Below, one piece after another: positions 17,590 to 24,825 of a DNA stretch of 64,000 nucleotides. The notes below the pieces were generated by a model. It had not been told where the DNA came from and ran no database searches. It was given only the letters and a program-made list of their open reading frames with translations. Every line of letters begins with the position of its first letter. Within the stretch, counting starts at the first letter, position 1. A program made the translations under genes and the position numbers. Source of the DNA: Marispirochaeta sp. (lineage in GTDB: Bacteria > Spirochaetota > Spirochaetia > JC444 > Marispirochaetaceae); assembly GCF_963668165.1 (NCBI RefSeq), contig NZ_OY764209.1, positions 1,488,001 to 1,552,000 on the forward strand, in the 5' to 3' direction.

Positions 17590-17946
17590 TCAGTCTTTTG
17601 TGTTCCGGGGCAGAGGCACTACCGTGCATTCGGAATGTCTGAAGCTCCGTTTTGCAATCCGGGTAATACGGAAGCGGGCCCCGCAGTTGGGATCGGGACA
17701 GGCGATATCGGTATCAGTGGTCATCCAGTCTGTCCCGGCAGTCTCCCGCTGCCTGGCGGGAATAAGGGGCAGGATGGCGGCCAGGGCATAGAGAGAGAAC
17801 CGTGTTTCCTGTGGGAAGACAAGGTTTTCACCGACTACCTGGAAATTGACTCCCTCTTCGTGGGCGCAGACAAAATCCTTTTCCCCACGGATAGTCTCTA
17901 CCTGCAGATCATACAGATAAAACTGATCATTGTGTTTTTCAGACAT
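17590..17946 (-). CDS. TIGR04076-like small protein
   Basis: A 118-aa protein matching the architecture of TIGR04076. It has an N-terminal beta-rich YDLQVETIRGEKDFVCAHEEG, a central hydrophobic SLYALAAILPLIPARQ helix, and the C-terminal ACPDPNCGARFRITRI. Function of the family is unknown; conserved Cys suggest metal or redox use. ATG 17946 (MSEKHND) is preferred over the longer frame from 18036 because family similarity starts there. Confidence 0.62.
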   Translation of the reverse strand: MSEKHNDQFYLYDLQVETIRGEKDFVCAHEEGVNFQVVGENLVFPQETRFSLYALAAILPLIPARQRETAGTDWMTTDTDIACPDPNCGARFRITRIAKRSFRHSECTVVPLPRNTKD

Positions 17947-18029
17947 GAAAACAGCATCTCTTAAGACAGGGACGGGTGTCAATATTGAAAACTTGTATTT
18001 TGAATAGAAACGGTGCCCCGTATTTCTAC

Positions 18030-18076
18030 TTGACAAAAAAGGAATAAAACGGACTATATATAACTTCAGTTATATA
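18030..18076 (+). promoter_or_regulatory. Promoter with perfect palindromic operator
   Basis: TTGACA (18030-18035) is a consensus -35. The -10 region, about 17-19 bases on, lies in an AT stretch occupied by the perfect inverted repeat TATATAAC-TTCA-GTTATATA (18057-18076). An operator over the -10/start is a typical repressor position. It drives the membrane Fe-S protein at 18090. The regulator is unknown. Confidence 0.6.
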
Positions 18077-18089
18077 CTTTGGAGCCCAT

Positions 18090-18677
18090 ATGCCCGCCCG
18101 AAAAACCTTTACAGCCTACCTTCTTTTTATCACCCTGGCGTATTTTACACTGGGATTTGTACATATCGGATTTGCCCTGCTCGGGCTGTTCTGTATGGCC
18201 CTGCCTTTTGTGCTCCTTTTCCGGGACAGGAAAAAAAGCTGGTGTCAGGGATATTGTCCCCGGGCACAGTTTTTTGACCTGTTTAAAAAGAATTCATATA
18301 CCAGGCAGATCCCCGGCTTCCTGTTGGGCACACGAGTGCGGGATGTCGTTCTCAGCTATTTCTGCATGAACATATTCTTTATTCCCGCATCAACCATGAT
18401 GGTTGCAGCGGGAAACATGCTGCCGATCGACCATGTACGAATTCTGATAATCTTTGAAATCCCTCTCTCCATGCCGCAGCTCTTCTCCCAGCCGGTTCTG
18501 CCGCCGGCGCTGCTCCATTTTTCGTTCCGGATCTATTCGATGATGACTACCTCGTTTCTGGCGGGGACTCTGCTCGCCTTACTCTACCGTCCACGTACCT
18601 GGTGCCGTGTCTGCCCGGTGAGCACGATGTCAGACAGGGTGCTGAAGAATGTGATTCAGATTAGCCGGGAAACCTGA
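18090..18677 (+). CDS. Membrane 4Fe-4S-type protein (NapH/NosR-like Cys motifs)
   Basis: 195 aa with four or five hydrophobic helices and two CxxxC-type motifs facing the same side: SWCQGYCPRAQFFD after helix 2 and TWCRVCPVSTMSD at the C-terminus. This is like the polyferredoxin-type membrane proteins of the NapH/NosR/CcoG families but without the soluble ferredoxin domain. Likely role: inner-membrane electron transfer or maturation of a redox protein. Partner unknown. GGAG at 18081 supports the start, and a palindromic operator lies directly upstream. Confidence 0.6.
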   Translation: MPARKTFTAYLLFITLAYFTLGFVHIGFALLGLFCMALPFVLLFRDRKKSWCQGYCPRAQFFDLFKKNSYTRQIPGFLLGTRVRDVVLSYFCMNIFFIPASTMMVAAGNMLPIDHVRILIIFEIPLSMPQLFSQPVLPPALLHFSFRIYSMMTTSFLAGTLLALLYRPRTWCRVCPVSTMSDRVLKNVIQISRET

Positions 18678-18743
18678 ACTCCTCCGGGAATAAGGATGGC
18701 GTGAGGCTGTTAGTATCGGGAAAAGATGAAACTGCACTTTCCT

Positions 18744-18974
18744 TCAGGCTTTGTCCTCAAGATCGTTTTTTATCCGCTGATACTCTTCCCTGTCGATCTC
18801 ACCCCTGGCGTATCGCTGTTTGAGTTCTTCTTCGGGGGTGGGATTTGCTCCCCCGGACTCGTCTTCTCCCCTTCCTTTCGGGATCCGGCGAAACAGATAA
18901 ACTCCTCCGATAATCACGGCCACCAGAAGGAGGAGGGTAAGCACACCACCCCCCAGGCCCCATCCGTGCATCAT
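18744..18974 (-). CDS. SHOCT-domain small membrane protein
   Basis: 76 aa: one N-terminal membrane helix (GGGVLTLLLLVAVIIGGVYLF), a charged linker, and a C-terminal SHOCT domain (EELKQRYARGEIDREEYQRIKNDL). SHOCT motifs are short oligomerisation modules of uncertain role. ATG 18974 follows GAGGAGGG and overlaps the stop of an upstream gene fragment (ATGA). The longer frame up to 19136 runs into the IS and is not real. Confidence 0.78.
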   Translation of the reverse strand: MMHGWGLGGGVLTLLLLVAVIIGGVYLFRRIPKGRGEDESGGANPTPEEELKQRYARGEIDREEYQRIKNDLEDKA

Positions 18975-19059
18975 GCTGTGCCCTCCTCGATCTTCAGTGA
19001 GTCGATCATCCGCTTCAGTCTGCTGCGGATCTCCTCGGCAACGGGCCGCAGTGCCTCGT
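18971..19059 (-). pseudogene. C-terminal remnant of an unidentified gene cut by IS110
   Basis: In the frame that ends at TGA 18971 (overlapping the SHOCT start), about 29 codons read IDEALRPVAEEIRSRLKRMI and then DSLKIEEGTA. This is helical, charged and clearly coding-like, with coupled translation to the SHOCT gene. It stops abruptly at the left end of the IS110 element at 19060. The other side of the element does not continue it, so the 5' part was lost by deletion or rearrangement. Family not recognised. Confidence 0.6.
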
Positions 19060-19071
19060 CTATGAAAAAAG

Positions 19072-20183
19072 TCAAGCCGACCGGGCAGTATCATCGCAAT
19101 ACATTCCCAAATTAATGAGGAAACTGAGGTATTCATCCATTTTCTTTCTATGGTTTTCCTTGTCTCTGAAGTAATGGTATTCCTCCTTTTTCAGCATCTG
19201 ATAGACCTCGGTTATCATTCTCCTGCATACCCCCATTCTCACTATTCCAGGTTTTTTATACCGCCTCAGGCGATCATGCCATCTTTTTACCGTTGGACTT
19301 GCATCACGATAGTGATTCAATGCCTGAGACAACAATGTAATTGCAACTTTCCTGCCTGCTTTGTTTGTGCTTTTGATAATCGTCTTCTCATTAGAACTTT
19401 CAACTTTTGGCGTACTACGCAGATAGCTGGCAAATCTTTTGCTGTTTGGAAACCTTTTAACTGAAATGATGTCTGCAATTATTGCAATGGCTGTAAACAC
19501 ACTGATGCCCTTCATGCTGGTAAGAATATCGATTTCCTTTAGATAAAAACGGCCTTCCTCTTTGATCTTTTTTTGATGGCAGTAACACGATCCTCCAAAT
19601 CCTCCAAATGATCAAACAGGAAATTAAGTTGAAAATCTACAGCGGGACTATCCTTGCATACACTTCTGATTTCTTTCCTGGATTTTCTACCGAATATGTA
19701 TTCTTTTGTGAACGGTTTGAGATTCTGCTTCAATAATGAGTGGATTCTGTTCTTTATGGCACCTACCTGCTTTCTCAGTAGTCTGTATGTCGTAAACAAG
19801 GCGCGCAATTCCTGGATATGCTGCGGGGGAACAACAACAGGGTGAATCTGCTCTTCCCCACTCATCAATTGAGCTTTGAGAATCCTGGCCAGCTTGTAAG
19901 CATCCACCTTGTCTGTCTTCTTATTGGTGAATGAAATCTGTTTCAGCTCAAAGGTATTAGCAACCGGCACCTCTTTAACATGCTCACGAATCACTTTTTC
20001 GAAAGCAAATGAATTGATGGTTGCTTCAATGAGTACATACGTAGAACTGCTATCCACTTCTTCAAAGAAGAAAGATAGATCCTTTTCATTCAAACCGAAA
20101 GTTTTGATCTCTTTCTTACCTGCTGTATCCAGGAAACAGCAGGTGAAACAGTTGGTGTGTAGATCAATGCCTACATATTTCAT
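19072..20183 (-). pseudogene. IS110 transposase, frameshifted in an A7 run
   Basis: IS110-type recombinase with N-terminal DEDD/RuvC-like domain (MKYVGIDLHTNC; NKKTDKVDAYKLARIL) and a C-terminal Transposase_20 domain (MKGISVFTAIAIIADI). The N part runs from ATG 20183 (AAGGGGGA upstream) and stops early at 19539. The C part is in another frame down to 19072. The two frames would join if one more A were present in the ATC-A7-GATC run near 19565. So either a one-base deletion has killed the gene, or ribosomes slip there. The earlier in-frame ATG at 20237 is not used by family comparison. Confidence 0.75.
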
Positions 20184-20189
20184 GTTAAT

Positions 20190-20390
20190 CCCCCTTAATC
20201 GATTTTGCTTCCGGAAAAAGAATGATATAATTTTCATACGTCTATACGGGGTAAGTGTCGAGCTTCCCTAACATGTCAATACGATTGATGGCTGCTAATC
20301 GTTAGTACGGGTTCCTAAGGTCCCAGTTTCGCGGCAGCCATCAGTCGTTCTTTTCCAGAACGATCTGATTATACCATCAAATCGTATTGG
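20190..20390 (-). ncRNA. Candidate IS110 bridge RNA region
   Basis: A 200-base non-coding stretch between the element end and the transposase start, the position where IS110-group elements encode their bridge RNA. It can fold strongly: TGATGGCTGC (20286-20295) with GCAGCCATCA (20334-20343); TCGTTCT (20345-20351) with AGAACGA (20357-20363); and an outer pairing of CAATACGATTGATGG (20277-20291) with CCATCAAATCGTATTG (20374-20389). Strand inferred from the transposase. Guide loops were not resolved. Confidence 0.4.
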
Positions 20391-20448
20391 CTTTTTTCAT
20401 AGCATCGTTATCGGAAATTTGGACAAAGAACAGATAGAACAATAATCC

Positions 20449-20477
20449 TTGACAATACTATCCCTAAGCGTTAGTAT
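20449..20477 (+). promoter_or_regulatory. higBA promoter with palindromic operator
   Basis: TTGACA (20449-20454), exactly 17 bases, then TAGTAT (20472-20477): a near-consensus sigma-70 promoter. The perfect palindrome CTAAGCGTTAG (20464-20474) overlaps the -10 and is a natural HigA operator. Confidence 0.72.
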
Positions 20478-20484
20478 GGTTTGT

Positions 20485-20766
20485 GTGATTATTGGATTCA
20501 GATCAAAAGAGACCGAAAAAATCTGGAATGGATATACATCATTGAAGCTTCCAATAGCTATTCAAAATGCGGCCAGAAAAAAATTGAGAATGCTGAATAA
20601 TGCACATGATCTGAATGATTTAAGGATTCCTCCTAATAACAGATTGGAATCCTTAAAAGGAGATAGAGAAGGTCTTTACAGCATAAGAATTAATGCGCAA
20701 TGGAGGATATGCTTTCAATGGCAGACCGGAAATGCATTGAACGTAGAAATTGTGGATTACCACTAA
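20485..20766 (+). CDS. higB: HigB-type toxin (RelE superfamily)
   Basis: A ~93-aa RelE-fold ribosome-dependent mRNA endonuclease. Family stretches: FRSKETEKIWNG, AARKKLRMLNNAHDLNDLRI, NRLESLKGDREGLYSIRINA and the closing QWRICFQW...VEIVDYH. The start is awkward: the frame opens at 20449, but the promoter's -10 covers 20472-20477, so transcription should begin near 20484. GTG 20485 (VIIGFRSKE) matches the family start and would be leaderless or nearly so. ATG 20476 is the alternative. The antitoxin gene follows 12 bases later. Confidence 0.85.
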   Translation: MIIGFRSKETEKIWNGYTSLKLPIAIQNAARKKLRMLNNAHDLNDLRIPPNNRLESLKGDREGLYSIRINAQWRICFQWQTGNALNVEIVDYH

Positions 20767-20778
20767 CAGGAGATAATT

Positions 20779-21072
20779 ATGGATAGGCTACGGAATATAC
20801 ATCCAGGAGAAATATTACAGGAAGAGTTTCTCGAAGCATTTGACATTACCGCATACAGATTAGCAAAAGAAATAAAAATACCACAAACGCGGATTTCGCA
20901 GATACTACAAGGTCGACGGAGAATAACAGCAGATACGGCCTTGAGGCTTTCTGAGTTTTTTGGTAATTCAGCACAATTCTGGTTGGGGCTTCAAGATGAT
21001 TATGATCTTGAAGAAGAGCGGTCAAAAATTGGAGATGAATTGAGTGGAATACAAAGGTTAAAAGTGTCATAG
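20779..21072 (+). CDS. higA: HigA-type antitoxin (XRE helix-turn-helix)
   Basis: A 97-aa antitoxin of the HigA/VapI group. It starts RNIHPGEILQEEFLEAFDIT, with the helix-turn-helix at ~25-60 (YRLAKEIKIPQTRISQILQG) and FFGNSAQFWLGLQDDYDL after it. It neutralises HigB and represses the operon at the palindrome near 20464. AGGAG upstream. Toxin-first order is normal for higBA. Directly downstream is an attC-like site, so the pair forms a cassette with its own promoter. Confidence 0.9.
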   Translation: MDRLRNIHPGEILQEEFLEAFDITAYRLAKEIKIPQTRISQILQGRRRITADTALRLSEFFGNSAQFWLGLQDDYDLEEERSKIGDELSGIQRLKVS

Positions 21073-21085
21073 TCGTCCAAACTTC

Positions 21086-21177
21086 CGATAACAAGGAATA
21101 TGAGATTCCGCCTTCGGCTCCATCCAAATTGCCTTCGCTTTGCTACGGCAACTTTTCATATTTCTGAAACGTTAGGC
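21086..21177 (+). repeat. Integron attC-like site 1
   Basis: Starts CGATAAC (R''-like) and ends GTTAGGC, matching the attC core GTTRRRY. Between them GGAATATGA and TCATATTTC form imperfect arms around a conserved inner region containing CCAAATTGCC and ACGGCAACTT. The inner region is shared with the site at 22730. Length about 92 bases. Confidence 0.65.
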
Positions 21178-21181
21178 GTAA

Positions 21182-22094
21182 GTGCGACTGGACGTGTCCT
21201 GATAAACCACTCAGGTCACAAGAAGCTGTTAAGCAAGCTGTCTAAGTCGGCATATTATTATATATCGACTTTTGGACTACTCCATTCATCTGGAGTAACC
21301 CTACTTTCAAATGCGTTACTGGCAACGGTGGGGTATTAAGCTGAAAGGACAAAAGCAAATATTCTGATAGCCTAAAATCGGATGATTGCCAGGGTAAATG
21401 TATTGGTATGGGTAACATATGTGAATGATTGTAAGCTTCGTAAGACGTGAGGAGCGAAACAGGCTAATACGCTTCAGCCAAAACGGCAAAGAAATCGGGT
21501 GGAAATGTCTTTGCATGCAGTTCCACAGATGAACAGAGTGATTTCCGGAGTAAAGATCGGCCCTAACCCAGTACGAATTGGTTGTTTAACAGAACCAGGT
21601 AAGCCTGTCAGGTTCTCTTTTAAGAGCATGATTTTCGTAAGAAAGGTCTATGCACCGGCAGGTAAAGGAAATCGGAAAAAGCGAATGCCTTTGTGTAATG
21701 CAGAGGATAGGGAATTTATCCTGATCCGAAAGGATGCAGACTTCCGATAGGTGATCTATTGCTTGAAAGGACAGGTACTTTATGAATACGGCAGGGTCAA
21801 AGGCTTCTCTTCACCGAGAGGAGGCCACCGTAAACCACAAACATGATTTTACTCTTTGGGATTATCTCAACTGGACAAGAAATTATGAAGCAGGTCAATA
21901 AACTCCAATCCCGGATAGCAAAAGCTGTAAAGAATTGCTTTCTCCCCGAAGACATGAAATACTTTATCAATCGGGGAAGGGGTTCTCTGCAGCTGCCCTG
22001 ATAAAAGGGTTAAGATTGCCCCAGCCGTATGATGGGAAACTATCACGTGGTTCTTGGGGGAGAGGGAGCTCGTGAGGGCTTCTTCTTACCCGAC
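21182..22094 (+). mobile_element. Group II intron copy 1 (ORF deleted, degenerate domain V)
   Basis: Starts GTGCGAC and ends CCCGAC, sharing nearly its whole sequence with the copy at 22815. The 3' part contains a domain V-like AGCCGTATGATGGGAAAC hairpin and a domain VI stem. Compared with copy 2, domain V has lost two bases (ACGTGGTTC for ACGTACGGTTC) and its first base pair, so this copy is probably inactive. The intron protein is reduced to its beginning (MNTAGSKASLHREEATVNHK; KQVNKLQSRIAKAVKN); the reverse transcriptase is deleted. It lies 4 bases after attC-like site 1 and 15 bases before the next promoter. Confidence 0.8.
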
Positions 22095-22109
22095 TACCTG
22101 AAAAAGTCA

Positions 22110-22138
22110 TTGACGATAGGTTATACTTTTGTTATACT
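22110..22138 (+). promoter_or_regulatory. Promoter of the MazEF-type module
   Basis: TTGACG (22110-22115), 17 bases, TATACT (22133-22138). The direct repeat GTTATAC-tttt-GTTATAC (22120-22137) lies across the spacer and -10 and is a likely antitoxin binding site. The promoter begins 15 bases after intron copy 1 ends, so the module does not need upstream transcription. Confidence 0.7.
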
Positions 22139-22144
22139 ATAGGC

Positions 22145-22387
22145 ATGAAAACAGCTATATCAATTCCAGACAATTTGTTCTCAGATGCCGAAATCACAGC
22201 AAAACAATTGGGCTTAGCAAGGAGCCAGTTGTATGTCAGAGCTATAAAAGAGTTTATAGAGCACCATAATAAGGATAAAATAACCGAACAGCTCAATATG
22301 CTTTATACAAATGCTGTAGCCGAGAATGAGTTGCTCGATGCAGGCATTGAATCAATTAGAGAGGCGACAAAGAATGATACGTGGTGA
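22145..22387 (+). CDS. Ribbon-helix-helix antitoxin (MazE-like)
   Basis: 80 aa. MKTAISIPDNLFSDAE at the N-terminus and ARSQLYVRAIKEFIEHH form a MetJ/Arc ribbon-helix-helix DNA-binding domain; the C-terminal ~30 residues are acidic and should wrap the toxin. It overlaps the toxin start by 14 bases. It represses its own promoter in the usual scheme. Confidence 0.82.
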   Translation: MKTAISIPDNLFSDAEITAKQLGLARSQLYVRAIKEFIEHHNKDKITEQLNMLYTNAVAENELLDAGIESIREATKNDTW

Positions 22388-22715
22388 AATCTGGTGGGCT
22401 GATTTTGGCATACCATATGGAAGCGAACCAGGATTTAAACGACCTGTTGTTGTTATTCAAGATGATTCATTCAACAGGAGTAAAATTCAAACAGTTATAG
22501 TAGCTTCAATCACAACAAATTTAAATATTTCAGAGGCACCGGGAAATGTTTTACTTGAAAAAGAAGAGTCAGGATTATCAAGAAATGGCGTAGTAAATAT
22601 ATCGCAGATCTCAACACTAGATAAAAGAAGGTTAACTGAAAAAGTATGTATCCTATCGCAAAGTTCTATGTCAGAAATTGATTATGGTTTGAAATTAGTG
22701 CTTAATATCCAATAG
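22374..22715 (+). CDS. PemK/MazF family toxin
   Basis: 113 aa, the normal MazF length. IRGEIWWADFG, FKRPVVVIQDDSFN, TVIVASITTN and SGLSRNGVVNISQISTLDKRRL are the family core (an SH3-like barrel mRNA endoribonuclease). ATG 22374 lies inside the antitoxin gene; the longer frame from 22326 has no family support. An attC-like site follows 14 bases after the stop. Confidence 0.9.
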   Translation: MIRGEIWWADFGIPYGSEPGFKRPVVVIQDDSFNRSKIQTVIVASITTNLNISEAPGNVLLEKEESGLSRNGVVNISQISTLDKRRLTEKVCILSQSSMSEIDYGLKLVLNIQ

Positions 22716-22729
22716 TTTTCAGGTAAAGC

Positions 22730-22812
22730 ACATAACAGCGAATATGCGGTTCCGCTTCGCTTCACCCAAATTGGCCTACGGCCAACTTCGCATATTCGCA
22801 GAACGTCTATGC
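22730..22812 (+). repeat. Integron attC-like site 2
   Basis: ACATAAC (R''-like) opens the site and GTCTATGC (a variant of GTTATGC) closes it. The arms GCGAATATGCG (22738-22748) and CGCATATTCGC (22789-22799) are perfectly complementary over 11 bases. The inner CCAAATTGGCCTACGGCCAACTT matches the inner part of site 1. 83 bases. Confidence 0.65.
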
Positions 22813-23149
22813 AGGTGCGACTGGACGTGTCCTGATAAACCACTCAGGTCACAAGAAGCTGTTATGCAAGCTGTCTAAGTCGGCATATTATTATATATCG
22901 ACTTTTGGACTACTCCATTCATCTGGAGTAACCCTACTTTCAAATGCGTTACTGGCAACGGTGGGGTATTAAGCTGAAAGGACAAAAGCAAATATTCTGA
23001 TAGCCTAAAATCGGATGATTGCCAGGGTAAATGTATTGGTATGGGTAACATATGTGAATGATTGTAAGCTTCGTAAGACGTGAGGAGCGAAATAGGCTAA
23101 TACGCTTCAGCCAAAACGGCAAAGAAATCGGGTGGAAATGTCTTTGCAT

Positions 23150-24825
23150 CCTAAATTCCGCACAAAATTATACTATGTCAGGATCGGCAGCTGAATTCTG
23201 AAGGCATTGAAAATATCTTTTTGTTTCCGTGTCAGCTCGGTGATGATGGGTTTCTTATCATCAATTTCGATCACGCTCAGTTTCTTCAATTCATAGAATA
23301 ACTGCTCTACGGTGAGTTTTTTTCCCAAACCGCTTTCCCGCAGTGTTTTCTGGATTTCCGAGTATATAATCAGACTGATGAACTCAATGAATATAAGTCC
23401 CTCCATCGCCTTCCTGCTATGTACTCTCAGGCGCTTCATTTCGGTCCCATGTTTCATTGTGTCAAACAACTTTTCAACACCATCCTTTCTTCTGTAATAG
23501 GCAAGGATCTGTTCAGCCGAAAGATTGGTGTTCGACAGCAGAATAAATATCCCATGATGGTTCAAGATTTGTTCGATTTCCTTCTTTTTGCGTAAAAGGG
23601 TGTAGCCATCTTCTCCTTCATTGAGGGAGAAATAGTGCTGCCACCCCGGCCGGTTATCGTCAAGAAAACGGATAAGTTTCGCAGAACTCTTCCATTTCTT
23701 AATCCGTGTCTCTTCCTCTATGGTAAGAAGTTCACCAATCAGTCGTTCTCTTTCATCACCGGCTCTTTTCTGGTTATAGAACAGGTGGGCGGTCAGTTGC
23801 TCGTGTTCAAGAAGGATGGGTGTGGCACTAAGTGCATAGTAGATTTCTTTTCCAAAGCGAAAAGCCCGCTCCGGATCGGTAATACTACTGTGATGCTTGT
23901 CGACAAGTTCTTTCGCTGCCTTAGTTCCCATAGGTAAAGGAATTATGAACGCTCCGAGGTCTTGTAACTGTTCAATATTCTTCGTGCTGCAGAAGCCTCG
24001 ATCCAGCACAAACAGAGTTCGAAGCTCTGAGATCTTTTCCAGCCGCTTTTTGATATTCTTCAGTGTTACTACATCGGGGACACTTCCTGGATACAGGGAA
24101 TACAGGAGAGGAAGATTGCTTGGCTCGCTGTACACCACCCCAAAGTTGATTTGTGCAAGACGTTCTCCGTCCCGGTTGTAGCCCCATTCGGCGAAGTCGA
24201 TTTCCTTTGAATAGGTGGAAAGGCTGGTGATATCGAATACGATGAACTCGCTGTCGGTATGATGTTCCGTCCATTCATCCAGGAATCGATAGATTCCACG
24301 ATCATCTTCACCAAGCTCATGCAGCAAACGGCTTACTGCCTGACTGGGCAGATGAAGCGGTTCTTTAAGGTAAATATGTTCAAGCCAACTATTGCACAAA
24401 TACAGACTCTTGTGTTCTGCAATCTGAAAGGCGGCTACCATGAGAATCTGCCGGGCTGTATCGGGAAACTCCTGGTAGAGCAGCTCTTTCAGGCTGAGTT
24501 GTTCAATCAGGGAAGCGAGGAAATAAACCGGTCCGTATTCACGGCTCTGACGACGAGTCTGGAGTTTGATAAGTTCTCCGGTAACCGGATCACGCTTCCC
24601 GATTTTTACTCTCTGCTGCCTGGGTGATTTTTTATTCCTGTCCCAATAGCTGTGCACTTCATAGACATAGATGTGTTTTCCCACTTTTTGGTCTATAACA
24701 TACATAGTTAAATTATACTATGCTTTTGGTTTCTGTCAAGAGAAATCCTGAGATATAAATCTATACAAAGAAATGAGTTAGAAGTAATGTTTCAAACATA
24801 GTTATAAAATCGTGCGGAATTTAGG
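23150..24825 (-). mobile_element. IS1634 family element inside intron copy 2
   Basis: 1,676 bp, with terminal inverted repeats beginning CCTAAATTCCGCAC at both ends. The 6-bp target duplication TTGCAT (23144-23149 and 24826-24831) matches the uninterrupted sequence in intron copy 1. One transposase gene fills it. Confidence 0.9.
23173..24705 (-). CDS. IS1634 family transposase
   Basis: A 510-aa DDE transposase. The N-terminus KVGKHIYVYEVHSYWDRNKK is typical of IS1634. The catalytic DDE core includes FVLDRGFCSTKNIEQL, and YYRRKDGVEKLFDTMK carries the glutamate region with RLRVHSRKAMEGLIFIEF after it. Full length, no internal stops, so it is probably functional. It is antisense to the intron it sits in. 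Confidence 0.9.
   Translation of the reverse strand: MYVIDQKVGKHIYVYEVHSYWDRNKKSPRQQRVKIGKRDPVTGELIKLQTRRQSREYGPVYFLASLIEQLSLKELLYQEFPDTARQILMVAAFQIAEHKSLYLCNSWLEHIYLKEPLHLPSQAVSRLLHELGEDDRGIYRFLDEWTEHHTDSEFIVFDITSLSTYSKEIDFAEWGYNRDGERLAQINFGVVYSEPSNLPLLYSLYPGSVPDVVTLKNIKKRLEKISELRTLFVLDRGFCSTKNIEQLQDLGAFIIPLPMGTKAAKELVDKHHSSITDPERAFRFGKEIYYALSATPILLEHEQLTAHLFYNQKRAGDERERLIGELLTIEEETRIKKWKSSAKLIRFLDDNRPGWQHYFSLNEGEDGYTLLRKKKEIEQILNHHGIFILLSNTNLSAEQILAYYRRKDGVEKLFDTMKHGTEMKRLRVHSRKAMEGLIFIEFISLIIYSEIQKTLRESGLGKKLTVEQLFYELKKLSVIEIDDKKPIITELTRKQKDIFNAFRIQLPILT

Larger units (their letters stand above)
19060..20402 (-). mobile_element. IS110 family element A with 12-bp terminal inverted repeats
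   Basis: About 1.34 kb. CTATGAAAAAAG (19060-19071) and CTTTTTTCATAG (20391-20402) are exact inverted repeats bounding the transposase and its upstream non-coding region. The downstream end GCTTGACTTTTTTCATAG (minus strand, including the stop codon) recurs with one change at 42607-42624, at the end of a second, truncated IS110. No target duplication is seen, as usual for IS110. Confidence 0.7.

Noticed and set aside
19060..20402. Calling element A an IS1111-attC element because it lies near cassette genes and has terminal repeats
   Set aside because: One flank is a protein-coding remnant, not an attC, and the structured non-coding region is upstream of the transposase as in the IS110 branch.
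21316..21516. 66-codon minus-strand ORF, repeated exactly at 22949-23149
   Set aside because: The repetition comes from the two intron copies; it is antisense to intron RNA domain I.
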